From NCBI GenBank assembly GCA_029548025.1, contig JAKPOE010000230.1, positions 1 to 11,567 of the forward strand: a DNA stretch of 11,567 bases, read 5' to 3'. Every line of letters starts with the position of its first letter. The first letter of the stretch is position 1. Origin of the DNA: Spirochaetota bacterium (lineage in GTDB: Bacteria > Spirochaetota > UBA4802 > UB4802). The notes beneath the pieces are model-generated. The model was not told where the DNA came from, made no database searches, and worked only from the letters and a program-made list of their open reading frames with translations. The position numbers and the translations under genes were made by a program. Below, piece after piece: positions 1 to 6,585 of this stretch.

Positions 1-668
1 TAGCGGGCATCAACCAGATTATACAATGTTTCCTGCTCCCATGCCGAATCACGCTGAACACCAAAATCATCAACCACAAGTATATCAGCATTTTGAAGTT
101 CATATTCGATTTCCTGGGCTGTCCCATAGGTGGCAGAGCCCTCTGAAAATGTTGCCCGGATTTTATTGAAAAATGTCCTGGATATTTTTATAAATCTACC
201 TTCAATTGCATGGCGAATGATAAGCTCTGTAAGGATAATGGACGAAAGAAGGGTTTTTCCGGTGCCGGGATTACCCCATAAAAATAATCCCTTCCGTACA
301 TCAGGAAATTTTGAAACTAAATCATATGCTATATTTTTTGCATTTGCTGCTAATTTAGAGTTTGCTTCAAATGAGTTGAAAAAGCGCCATTGGTACTTTT
401 TATCGATACCTGACTTTGCATAGATTGTTTTAATGCGATTGATCTTCATACGTATTGCACGGCAATCGCAATCGGATATCATGCCGTCTTTTTCAATAAA
501 ATAGGGGGGTAATCCATTGCATTGGCATTTTGTCAACACACACCGCGGGCAGGGGACCAGCGGCTCTTCACCTATCTGTTCAAAGTTTGGATTACGGACG
601 ATCCCTGTATATTCACAATACGAGCAAAAAGTATTGTGCAAAGGCGTCTTTTTAGTTTTTGTCTGCAT
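1..668 (-). CDS. DnaC/IstB-like AAA+ ATPase (helicase loader), 3' truncated
   Basis: The gene reads from an ATG at 668 to the window edge: 222 codons are present and the C-terminus is missing. Residues 132-139 are a Walker A motif (GNPGTGKT) and residues 196-202 a Walker B motif (LVVDDFG within ILVVDDFG), the arrangement of the DnaC/DnaI/IstB ATPases that load the replicative helicase or assist a transposase. The first 70 residues carry eight cysteines (C15, C18, C40, C43, C48, C50, C67, C69) in CxxC, CxxC, CxC and CxC pairs, which suggests a bound metal, as in the zinc-containing N-terminus of DnaI-type loaders. A GGAG sits five bases before the ATG (plus-strand 674-677), which supports this start. 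No transposase gene is adjacent in the visible part, so a replication role is preferred over an IstB role. The family call is firm; the exact role is inferred. Confidence 0.88.
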   Translation of the reverse strand, partial: MQTKTKKTPLHNTFCSYCEYTGIVRNPNFEQIGEEPLVPCPRCVLTKCQCNGLPPYFIEKDGMISDCDCRAIRMKINRIKTIYAKSGIDKKYQWRFFNSFEANSKLAANAKNIAYDLVSKFPDVRKGLFLWGNPGTGKTLLSSIILTELIIRHAIEGRFIKISRTFFNKIRATFSEGSATYGTAQEIEYELQNADILVVDDFGVQRDSAWEQETLYNLVDAR

Positions 669-755
669 CGCTACTCCGATGAAGTATAATTGCTACAATT
701 GATATACTATAGAAACAGTCTATATATTTTCAACGACAATTTCAAATATTTTGTT

Positions 756-878
756 ATGAGTAAAATCTTTATTAGTAAATACATAAATGAATCAATTCAA
801 AATACAGTAAGTTTAGCAGATATGCTGGTAAATAATGCAAAGAAAGTTGAAAAAATGGCAAATGAGTTATTATCATGA
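756..878 (+). CDS. Possible small protein (40 aa)
   Basis: This short open frame begins ATG-AGT-AAA-ATC and ends at TGA 876-878, between the loader gene and the 3' end of mqnB. The second half of the peptide is a plausible amphipathic helix, with hydrophobic residues at helical spacing through SLADMLVNNAKKVEKMANEL. No Shine-Dalgarno sequence precedes the ATG. The frame is open further upstream to a TTG at 690, but that extension looks poor. The stop codon lies inside a 12-bp palindrome, TTATCATGATAA (870-881). I do not recognise the protein. It could be a genuine small gene or chance in AT-rich DNA. Confidence 0.3.
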   Translation: MSKIFISKYINESIQNTVSLADMLVNNAKKVEKMANELLS

Positions 879-888
879 TAATTGTGAT

Positions 889-1515
889 TTATTTGATTAA
901 TGAATGAGAAAACAGTATCTCCAGAATTGTATCAACGGTTTTTTCTGAAAAATTGATAATGTTATTCATTATTGTTTTGTGTGTTGTGTGTTGCCCTGTA
1001 TCGCTTATATATTTTATAGAATAGCATTGTTTTTTAAATTTATATGATGCATATGCAATTCCGGCCAGCTCCATATCAACAATGTCTGCAATGGTGCTGT
1101 ATGATAAACGCTCATCCTGTGTTCTCAAAGGTTTTGTAACGCTGAGGCATCGATAGGTTTGTAACTCATCAATGGGTACGAGGGTATACGTAAAAGGTTC
1201 TAATGTGGTGAGATTATATCGTGAATTATCAATAACAGATTTGACACAACATATATCTCCCGGCAAAAGTTGCAAGGCAAGTGCTCCTGCTGCGCCTATG
1301 TTAATAATATACTGAACATCATATACAAGGCAGATGTATGTTGCGGCTATTGCTGCTTTTGTAATGCCAATTCCGCCAATGAGTATATACAGGGAGCTAT
1401 CGCCCAAAAATATTTTAAATGGTTTTTGTTGCAATAAAGTGCAATGAAAATAATTAATAAATGGTTTTGCTTCTGTGTGTGTTGCACATTGTATCGCTAT
1501 AGCAGGTTTTGACAT
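889..1515 (-). CDS. mqnB: Futalosine hydrolase (MqnB), nucleoside phosphorylase superfamily
   Basis: A 208-residue cytoplasmic protein of the PNP/MTAN fold. Visible family motifs are GGIG (47-50), NIGAAGAL (72-79), VDMELAG (146-152) with the substrate-binding glutamate E149, and SDTG (171-174), whose aspartate corresponds to the catalytic Asp of MTA/SAH nucleosidases. MqnB removes the base from futalosine to give dehypoxanthine futalosine in the alternative menaquinone pathway. The superfamily alone would also allow an MTA/SAH nucleosidase. The call rests on the adjacent mqnD, whose 3' end overlaps this gene by 19 bp (1497-1515), so the two are probably translationally coupled. An AGGGA lies about nine bases before the ATG, inside mqnD. 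The length is normal for the family. No terminator hairpin with a U-tract is obvious after the stop. Confidence 0.85.
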   Translation of the reverse strand: MSKPAIAIQCATHTEAKPFINYFHCTLLQQKPFKIFLGDSSLYILIGGIGITKAAIAATYICLVYDVQYIINIGAAGALALQLLPGDICCVKSVIDNSRYNLTTLEPFTYTLVPIDELQTYRCLSVTKPLRTQDERLSYSTIADIVDMELAGIAYASYKFKKQCYSIKYISDTGQHTTHKTIMNNIINFSEKTVDTILEILFSHSLIK

Positions 1516-2285
1516 TGTGCCATTTCCCTGAGTGTAGCCAAAGCTTTATTACCCGTATGTCCTAATGATACGCTAAAATCATTAACATAAAGATCAATGT
1601 GCTGCTGTATTACTGTTTCATCAAGTTCCTGCGCAAGCATACGGATATATTCTTTTGAGTCATGTGGATGCCTGCGTGCATAATCAATTGAATTACGTAT
1701 CATTTTTTCTATAAGGCTTTTTTGTGCACTATGTTTTTTATGTAGTGCAATACATCCCAATGGAATGGGCAGCCCGGTTACATCTTCCCACCATTTTCCT
1801 AAGTCAATAAGCATATCACAATTATAGTTTTGATATACAAAGCGCCCTTCGTGGATTATAACCCCTGCATCAAAAATACCTTGCTGAATGCCGGGTAAAA
1901 TTTCATCAAATCTGACATGGACAAATTCATTACTGTTACCAAAGCGCAGTCTGAATAAAAGATGTGCTGTTGTGTATATACCCGGTGTGGCTATTACAGC
2001 ATGCTGAATATTGTTTAATCCTTTCCGTGTTATCACAAGCGGTCCGCAGCCAAATCCTAAAGCGGCACCAGCATCCAGAAGTTCATAATTATCCTGTACA
2101 TGTAAAAATCCATGAAACGATAGTTTTGTAATATCGTATTCCTGGTTCAGGGCGGCATGATTTAATGATTCAACATCGTCAATATGGGTTGAAAACGATA
2201 ATCCATTGATGTTGATGAGTGAGTGTACAAGGGCATGAAAAATAAAGGTGTCGTTGGGGCATGATGAAAAGGCCAAAGTTTTCAT
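1497..2285 (-). CDS. mqnD: 1,4-dihydroxy-6-naphthoate synthase (MqnD)
   Basis: A 262-residue cytoplasmic enzyme that splits cyclic dehypoxanthine futalosine to give 1,4-dihydroxy-6-naphthoate, late in the futalosine route to menaquinone. Diagnostic stretches are SCPNDTFIF (8-16), DITKLS (51-56), GFGCGPLV (78-85), TPGIYTTAHL (100-109) and IIHEGRF (143-149), with H145 as the invariant histidine, followed by DLGKWWEDVTGLPIPLG. The ATG at 2285 lies four bases after the stop of the upstream ATPase-like gene. An in-frame TTG at 2318 would give 11 extra residues inside that gene and is less likely, because the family normally starts just before the SCPNDTF motif. The Shine-Dalgarno is weak, which fits coupling to the upstream gene. 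No other mqn genes (mqnA, mqnC, mqnE) are in the window. Confidence 0.93.
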   Translation of the reverse strand: MKTLAFSSCPNDTFIFHALVHSLININGLSFSTHIDDVESLNHAALNQEYDITKLSFHGFLHVQDNYELLDAGAALGFGCGPLVITRKGLNNIQHAVIATPGIYTTAHLLFRLRFGNSNEFVHVRFDEILPGIQQGIFDAGVIIHEGRFVYQNYNCDMLIDLGKWWEDVTGLPIPLGCIALHKKHSAQKSLIEKMIRNSIDYARRHPHDSKEYIRMLAQELDETVIQQHIDLYVNDFSVSLGHTGNKALATLREMAQCQNLL

Positions 2286-2289
2286 GGTA

Positions 2290-2976
2290 TCAGGCACTCT
2301 TAGGTGTTGTTTCTTCAAGGCGCTTTTTATATTCCTGTATTGTGGTTGCAGTTAACGGTACATGCATGGATGCTATTGTTTTTTCAAAATCTGAGTCAAT
2401 AAAAAAATGTTTTTGTGATAAGCCCATGCCTTTAAACATCATGGTGATAAGAACCAGTCCCAACCCCGCACCTTCTTTATAGTCATCTTCCTGTGCTTGA
2501 ATAAAATAATCAGTGATGTCCTGGCAATCTTGTGCAATTGTTAACTTTTTTACAACTGCCTCCTTTTCTATATCGCTCATGGGGGTTGGATTTTCAACAT
2601 CAATATAGAGTATTCTGTCGATAACAGACATGGTTGTCATGGCATAAAGATCTTGCTTACGAGCTAATAGATCAAAATAGCGAGCATCACCGCGGGTCAT
2701 CTCTAATTTAAAAAGTTGCAGTGCTTTCTCACTATCAAAAAAAACGGAATTGTATGATTTTCGTCCTTCAAAATATATAAATTTATGATTAGCTTTAACA
2801 GCATTGACTACCAGTTCTTTTACGCTGGTATAGAGCGGTATCAACAGCATATCACAGTTATAGTTATGCAAAATTTTTGTTAAAGCAACTTTTAAAAAAT
2901 ATTCTATTGATTCGCTTACCGAATAGGCCTTAATGATAATTTTTTTATTTTGCTCTATAGCTTCATCAATAGTCAT
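2290..2976 (-). CDS. GHKL/histidine-kinase-type ATPase domain protein
   Basis: A 228-residue soluble protein with no signal peptide or membrane segment. It has an N-box-like ELVVNAVKANHK (54-65) and a glycine-rich GAGLGLVLI (169-177), the two ends of a Bergerat-fold ATP-binding domain. Between them is a long insert of about 100 residues. The place expected for the DxGxG box reads ENPTPM (128-133), so the usual Asp and Gly are absent. There is no His-phosphotransfer domain and no receiver, so it is not a complete sensor kinase. It is the first gene of the operon with mqnD and mqnB. Reading could begin at a GTG (2988), but the ATG at 2976 is preferred because AGGGAG (2980-2985) lies just before it. 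Function is unknown; a regulatory or anti-sigma-like role is only a guess. Confidence 0.7.
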   Translation of the reverse strand: MTIDEAIEQNKKIIIKAYSVSESIEYFLKVALTKILHNYNCDMLLIPLYTSVKELVVNAVKANHKFIYFEGRKSYNSVFFDSEKALQLFKLEMTRGDARYFDLLARKQDLYAMTTMSVIDRILYIDVENPTPMSDIEKEAVVKKLTIAQDCQDITDYFIQAQEDDYKEGAGLGLVLITMMFKGMGLSQKHFFIDSDFEKTIASMHVPLTATTIQEYKKRLEETTPKSA

Positions 2977-2979
2977 ATA

Positions 2980-2985
2980 CTCCCT
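2980..2985 (-). promoter_or_regulatory. Ribosome binding site deciding the ATPase-like gene start
   Basis: AGGGAG lies three bases before the ATG at 2976. The in-frame GTG at 2988 comes just before the AGGGAG and has no such site of its own. The short spacing makes this suggestive rather than certain. Confidence 0.5.
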
Positions 2986-3001
2986 CACATCATCTTTTTA
3001 A

Positions 3002-3030
3002 AAGATACTATCATAAGTGGTTTTTGTCAA
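3002..3030 (-). promoter_or_regulatory. Sigma-70-type promoter for the ATPase-like/mqnD/mqnB operon
   Basis: On the minus strand a perfect -35 TTGACA (3025-3030) is followed after 17 bases by TATCTT (3002-3007, four of six matches to the -10 consensus). Transcription would begin near 2995, about 20 bases before the ATG at 2976. The -35 box contains the TGA stop codon of the DUF3795 gene, so the promoter overlaps the end of the upstream gene. Confidence 0.6.
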
Positions 3031-3443
3031 GGTTTTTTATGATTTGTTGATTTACAACATAAACAGGGAGAAATGTCAAAAGAACCGTCTGGATTTCTTT
3101 GTTGTATGCCGTATTCGCCATTCATAAATTTCTGATTCATGATAACATACCACTTTTCAACGCCCATTTCTTTAATCTGTCGTAGATTATCAATGATGAT
3201 ATGGCGGTAATGGGCAAAATTTTCACCATGGTGATAATTGCTGAACTGTTTAAGGCGTTCGCAGGGGAAACAATCACACTCAAAGCAAAAATCCATGCCA
3301 CCTATGCGGATACAGCAGTCATAAATTTCGCAGTTATCATGAAGGCTGTCGGTTCTACAACCCTTGCAGATTCCAAATTTATAAAACCTGGGACAGGCAG
3401 CGCAGAAGATACCGCAGGGGGATGCTAATATTTTTTCATTCAT
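3027..3443 (-). CDS. DUF3795 family Cys-rich protein
   Basis: A 138-residue cytoplasmic protein with 15 cysteines. The N-terminal pattern (C10, C14, C17, then C26 and C29, C38, C43, C44) followed by C53, C56, C58 and C61 matches the DUF3795 family of presumed metal-binding proteins, which begin with a CGxxCxxCP-type motif (here CGIFCAACP). A further Cys group, CLCC (127-130), lies near the C-terminus. The role of the family is not established; zinc or iron-sulfur binding is inferred from cysteine spacing. No clear Shine-Dalgarno precedes the ATG. The gene lies on the same strand just upstream of the menaquinone operon, but the strong promoter at its end suggests the downstream genes can be transcribed separately. 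Confidence 0.82.
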   Translation of the reverse strand: MNEKILASPCGIFCAACPRFYKFGICKGCRTDSLHDNCEIYDCCIRIGGMDFCFECDCFPCERLKQFSNYHHGENFAHYRHIIIDNLRQIKEMGVEKWYVIMNQKFMNGEYGIQQRNPDGSFDISPCLCCKSTNHKKP

Positions 3444-3538
3444 AGCTATTGTTGCAAATACACTTTATTAATAGAAGCGTATCATTTTTTTTATTGTTTC
3501 CAAAAAAATTGCTACATTTTTTCAGTGGATAAACCATA

Positions 3539-3673
3539 ATGCTGCTGTGCAAGTATCAAGCGATAGTGAAAATGCGGTACAATGGTGAAGCAAAGAATTT
3601 TGCTATTTTGATCAATGATAAATTCTTCGGCTGCCAACGTTTAGTCAGTATGGCAAAAATGCTGTGTTCCTAA
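3539..3673 (+). CDS. Possible 44-codon small ORF of unknown status
   Basis: In the gap between two minus-strand genes there is a plus-strand frame from ATG 3539 to TAA 3671-3673. Its peptide is mixed in composition (for example NGEAKNFAILINDKFFGC) and not simply low-complexity. Only an imperfect AGTGGA lies about ten bases upstream. I do not recognise it. It could be a small gene, the remnant of a larger one, or chance. Confidence 0.18.
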   Translation: MLLCKYQAIVKMRYNGEAKNFAILINDKFFGCQRLVSMAKMLCS

Positions 3674-3711
3674 GAATGACAACGAATACGTACTTTTGTT
3701 GTTGTAAAGGT

Positions 3712-4299
3712 TTATAAAAAATAAAATCTAACACCAAAAGCAAGACTTATAATATCTTTTAATGTTACTGTTTCATTTTTACAGTATTCATAAAGGTATT
3801 CACTCATCGTCACAACATCGCCATAGAATTCATAGCCTTTGATGATGGAATTTTCACAGCTCTTTTTTATACTCATGCCAATAGATTCTCCCGTGTAAAT
3901 AGAAGTTGGCCTGTAATACCTTTTTGGGTAATTTGGTGACCATCGTAAAACGTATTGGTTACCGCGGGCATAATTAACAAAAAATGAAAAGTTAAGAGGG
4001 GAAAACAAAAATCCACTAAAAGTTCTATGGTGTGATAATGAATAAGAACCTCTGCATGTAAACATATGGATACTAATTCCGCCTGCAGATTTGGGGACAT
4101 AGCCATATAATAATTCCAGCTTAAGACTTTCATCGTAGAAATTGTATCCCACTCCGGAAGAAACAAACCCTATATATCCAGCAAATTGTGAAACTACAAA
4201 ATCAGGGATAAATGATTGATCGTGTTTATACTGTAGTTGTGAATACAAAGGATTTAATACAAGAAATAAAAAAATAATGGTTATATATATCTTCTTCAT
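3712..4299 (-). CDS. Exported protein, probable small outer-membrane beta-barrel
   Basis: A 195-residue protein with an N-terminal signal peptide (MKKIYITIIFLFLVLNPLYS, likely cleaved after S20). The mature part alternates aromatic and polar residues in short strand-like blocks with glycine and tyrosine-rich turns (VSQFAGYIGFVSSGVGYNFY, LKLELLYGYVP). It ends in FGVRFYFL, an aromatic C-terminus like those recognised by the outer-membrane assembly machinery. These are general beta-barrel signs; I do not recognise a specific family. It follows the metallophosphoesterase gene by nine bases and has no good Shine-Dalgarno of its own, so it is probably co-transcribed and coupled. A function in the outer envelope is inferred. 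Confidence 0.65.
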   Translation of the reverse strand: MKKIYITIIFLFLVLNPLYSQLQYKHDQSFIPDFVVSQFAGYIGFVSSGVGYNFYDESLKLELLYGYVPKSAGGISIHMFTCRGSYSLSHHRTFSGFLFSPLNFSFFVNYARGNQYVLRWSPNYPKRYYRPTSIYTGESIGMSIKKSCENSIIKGYEFYGDVVTMSEYLYEYCKNETVTLKDIISLAFGVRFYFL

Positions 4300-4308
4300 G
4301 ATGTTTCG

Positions 4309-5133
4309 TTAAAATCCAACAATTTCATGGTCTATACCGGTTGCCCTTACATGGACGAGATAAAATTTATCATGGACTATTGCATTTGCAATGAGCATAG
4401 CAGTTTTGCTGGTAAAATCCGGCATATAGTAGTATCTATGCTTGTGTCCATGGAGGGAAAGCGCAACATTGTATTCTTCACAAAGATATTGATAGTTATC
4501 TAAAAATTCCTGAAAATAACGTGCATCATCAATAAAAGGAATATGAGTAGCGATAATTCGATATTGTGCACCCTGGTTATTAACAAGGAGATCGTTAAAT
4601 TGTTGTAATATGTCGCCTATGCTTGATTCCCAGTTATTATTATTACCAACGATAAAAAAAACATCATTGCAGGTAAATGAAAAATTTGTAGGACCAAAAA
4701 TATCCTTAAAAATACTGAATCCATTGCCAAGAAGATCATGATTGCCTATAGCTACTACAAATGGTACAATCAGCTTGTTTAAAATATGAACAGTCATCTC
4801 ATATTGCAATAGCAATCCCGTTTCGGTAAAATCACCAAGATGAATTACAAATTTTATGCTAGGATTTGCATTGATAAGCCTTACTGCACTATCAAGCTTA
4901 TCATAGTCGCTATGAGAGTCGGTAACAACAGCAAAGGTAAAATCTTCAAAGGGATTGTTGTATAGCGACTCAATTAATTGAGCATTGATAGCATTAAAGT
5001 TACTTCCACTATATTTACTATCAATTTCATGGATGCTATATTTAAAAATATCATTGTCACAACCAGTAAGTGTTAGAAATAAAATAAAAATTGATACAAT
5101 GAGGCATGCCGATAGTATACGTTTTATAAACAC
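4309..5133 (-). CDS. Lipoprotein metallophosphoesterase (calcineurin-like)
   Basis: A 274-residue protein with a lipoprotein signal peptide: charged start, hydrophobic core, then lipobox LTGC with the lipidated cysteine at C25. The catalytic domain shows all the blocks of calcineurin-like phosphoesterases: TDSH (71-74), GDFTE (100-104), GNHD (130-133), ATHIP (195-199) and GHKH (229-232). These supply the residues for a two-metal site. The protein therefore probably hydrolyses a phosphoester while attached to a membrane facing the periplasm; the substrate is unknown. The start is a GTG at 5133 with AGGGG (5139-5143) five bases upstream. It heads an operon with the small barrel-like protein. 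Confidence 0.88.
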   Translation of the reverse strand: MFIKRILSACLIVSIFILFLTLTGCDNDIFKYSIHEIDSKYSGSNFNAINAQLIESLYNNPFEDFTFAVVTDSHSDYDKLDSAVRLINANPSIKFVIHLGDFTETGLLLQYEMTVHILNKLIVPFVVAIGNHDLLGNGFSIFKDIFGPTNFSFTCNDVFFIVGNNNNWESSIGDILQQFNDLLVNNQGAQYRIIATHIPFIDDARYFQEFLDNYQYLCEEYNVALSLHGHKHRYYYMPDFTSKTAMLIANAIVHDKFYLVHVRATGIDHEIVGF

Positions 5134-5182
5134 CCCAACCCCTTTTGTTTAATTTATATACTGTGCTCAATCTGTCGCTGTA

Positions 5183-5202
5183 TTAATTAACTACTTAATT
5201 AA
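5183..5202. promoter_or_regulatory. Paired TTAATTAA palindromes, candidate operator
   Basis: Two copies of TTAATTAA are separated by CTAC, giving both a direct repeat and a perfect inverted repeat. It lies 50 bases upstream of the GTG of the phosphoesterase gene, where a regulator could act. AT-rich sequence makes chance occurrence possible. Confidence 0.35.
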
Positions 5203-5540
5203 ATCATACTACTTACTGTAAAAATATCCAAATAAAACATCATGCTTTTATTAACAGTAACATGAAACCGCAAAAACTCTTCACTTTTCATACCGCACTA
5301 AAGAATTGCTTATATTGCAGGTTTTTGGTATTGCTACGCCTTGTTGATAATGATGGGTGTACAATCGATAACTTTTTTATCAAAAAAACTATTATAACTA
5401 TTAAAGCAGTGCCATAAGTACTCTACTATCCGCCATGGATGCAACATAATGTTTTTTTAGATTACTTTTTGCTATGTAGTATTTTTACTAATGTAAGGGA
5501 AAGATTATAGCTTATCATAAACTATTGTACATTATCAACT

Positions 5541-5569
5541 TTGAACAATAGAAGTTTTAATAGTATAGG
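5541..5569 (+). promoter_or_regulatory. Weak candidate promoter for the thioredoxin/hemerythrin pair
   Basis: TTGAAC (5541-5546) and TATAGG (5564-5569) are separated by 17 bases, each with four of six consensus matches. The gene start follows about 95 bases downstream. Confidence 0.3.
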
Positions 5570-5663
5570 GGAAATGCAACAACAAACTATCGTTAAAACT
5601 TTTATAAAGCAATTTATGATTTACGTTTCTCAAAATTAAGAATAGGAAGGAGTAATATACAAT

Positions 5664-6164
5664 ATGAAAAAGAAATATATAATAATTCTTTTGGCGATAG
5701 TTATTGTAAATGTGTTTGTTTTTAGTATTTTTAGCCAGGTTAAGTGGTATGATTTTAACGCAGGCTACTCTGCAATAAAAAATAGCAAAAAGCCTGCCGT
5801 TATTGATTTTTATGCAGATTGGTGTATATGGTGTAAAACGATGGACAAAGAAACCTTTGGGAATCCAATGGTTACAAAAAAAATGAGTAAGGACTATATT
5901 GCCATACGGGTAGATGTAGAGAAAAATGAAACAATAGTATATAATAATAATAAATTTACAGCACAGGAATTTGCTGCATATTGCGGTGTTGAGGGATTGC
6001 CTACGCTTGTGTTCATGGATAAAGAAGGGCAGCTTGTTACCCGTATTCCGGGATATATTAAATCAGATGTTTTTTTATCGTTACTTGATTATATGAAAGG
6101 TGAATGCTATAAAAAAAAGGTATCGTTCAGTGATTATATGAAAGATAAAGGTTGTAATAAATAA
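5664..6164 (+). CDS. Exported thioredoxin-fold protein
   Basis: A 166-residue protein with an uncleaved anchor or signal peptide (hydrophobic residues 5-23), so the domain lies outside the cytoplasm. The active site is WCIWC (C54 and C57) in ADWCIWCKTMD, and the cis-proline loop is GLPT (111-114). This matches the thioredoxin_7/DsbD-gamma-like group that reduces or oxidises periplasmic thiols. Extra cysteines occur at C107, C148 and C164. A strong AAGGAG (5647-5652) precedes the ATG, at a rather long spacing of 11. The hemerythrin gene follows after a nine-base gap, so the two probably form an operon. Partner and direction of electron flow cannot be read from the sequence. Confidence 0.87.
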   Translation: MKKKYIIILLAIVIVNVFVFSIFSQVKWYDFNAGYSAIKNSKKPAVIDFYADWCIWCKTMDKETFGNPMVTKKMSKDYIAIRVDVEKNETIVYNNNKFTAQEFAAYCGVEGLPTLVFMDKEGQLVTRIPGYIKSDVFLSLLDYMKGECYKKKVSFSDYMKDKGCNK

Positions 6165-6168
6165 GGGG
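6164..6168 (+). promoter_or_regulatory. Ribosome binding site deciding the hemerythrin start
   Basis: AGGGG overlaps the last base of the upstream stop codon and lies five bases before the ATG at 6174. The alternative GTG at 6168 overlaps the AGGGG itself, so it is unlikely to be the start. Confidence 0.6.
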
Positions 6169-6173
6169 TGGTT

Positions 6174-6581
6174 ATGGAATTTATTGAGTGGACTAATGCG
6201 CTGAGTGTTGGCGTAACAACATTTGATAATGAGCATAAACAACTGGTAGTATTAATCAATACATTAAATCAAGCTTTAACAGCAGGAAGCGCAAAAAAAA
6301 CAATGGAAGATATTCTTAAAAGTCTGGTTAACTATACAACAATACATTTTAAGCATGAAGAAGATTATATGGTTCTTTATGATTATCCCGATTATCAGAA
6401 ACATAAAAAAGAACATGATGCGCTCACCACGCAGGTCATAGAATTCCAGGAACGCTATAGAGCTGGCAAAACTGCATTTTCATTAGAGTTGATGTATTTT
6501 TTAAAAGACTGGCTTATCAATCATATCATGGGTACTGACAAAAAGTATAAAGATTATTTCATTGCAAAGGGTGTACAATAG
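6174..6581 (+). CDS. Bacteriohemerythrin (single-domain O2-binding protein)
   Basis: A 135-residue cytoplasmic protein made of one hemerythrin domain. All seven ligands of the di-iron site are present: H21, H58, E62, H77, H81, H117 and D122, with the usual N-terminal EWTNALSVGVTTFDNEH and the closing HIMGTDKKY. Such proteins bind oxygen reversibly and serve in oxygen sensing, storage or delivery, or in protection from oxidative and nitrosative stress. The gene follows the thioredoxin-like gene by nine bases and faces the chemotaxis receptor gene with only four bases between the two stops. Because the domain is free-standing, any link to the receptor would have to be through separate proteins. 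Confidence 0.95.
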   Translation: MEFIEWTNALSVGVTTFDNEHKQLVVLINTLNQALTAGSAKKTMEDILKSLVNYTTIHFKHEEDYMVLYDYPDYQKHKKEHDALTTQVIEFQERYRAGKTAFSLELMYFLKDWLINHIMGTDKKYKDYFIAKGVQ

Positions 6582-6585
6582 CCCC

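Larger units (their letters stand above)
5134..5663. other. Divergent intergenic region (530 bp)
   Basis: No convincing gene is present. The left end holds the 5' region of the minus-strand phosphoesterase operon, with a palindrome pair at 5183-5202. The right end holds a weak promoter for the thioredoxin-like gene (5541-5569) and a long-loop inverted repeat, CTATTGT (5522-5528) with ACAATAG (5545-5551), overlapping the -35. A short inverted repeat TAGTA-TTTT-TACTA lies at 5477-5490. The middle is AT-rich without a recognised RNA. Confidence 0.5.

Noticed and set aside
130..702. Plus-strand open frames at 130-423 and 517-702
   Set aside because: They are antisense to the loader gene, which has clear Walker motifs on the minus strand.
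2261..2482. Plus-strand frame at 2261-2482
   Set aside because: It is antisense to the junction of mqnD and the ATPase-like gene, both supported by family motifs.
3201..3428. Plus-strand frame at 3201-3428
   Set aside because: It is antisense to the DUF3795 gene with its 15 ordered cysteines.
3873..4166. Minus-strand frame at 3873-4166
   Set aside because: It lies in another frame of the exported barrel-like gene and shows no domain or signal.
5574..5639. 21-codon leader frame before the thioredoxin-like gene
   Set aside because: The AGGGG is only two bases from the ATG, and the candidate promoter would start transcription at or after the ATG.
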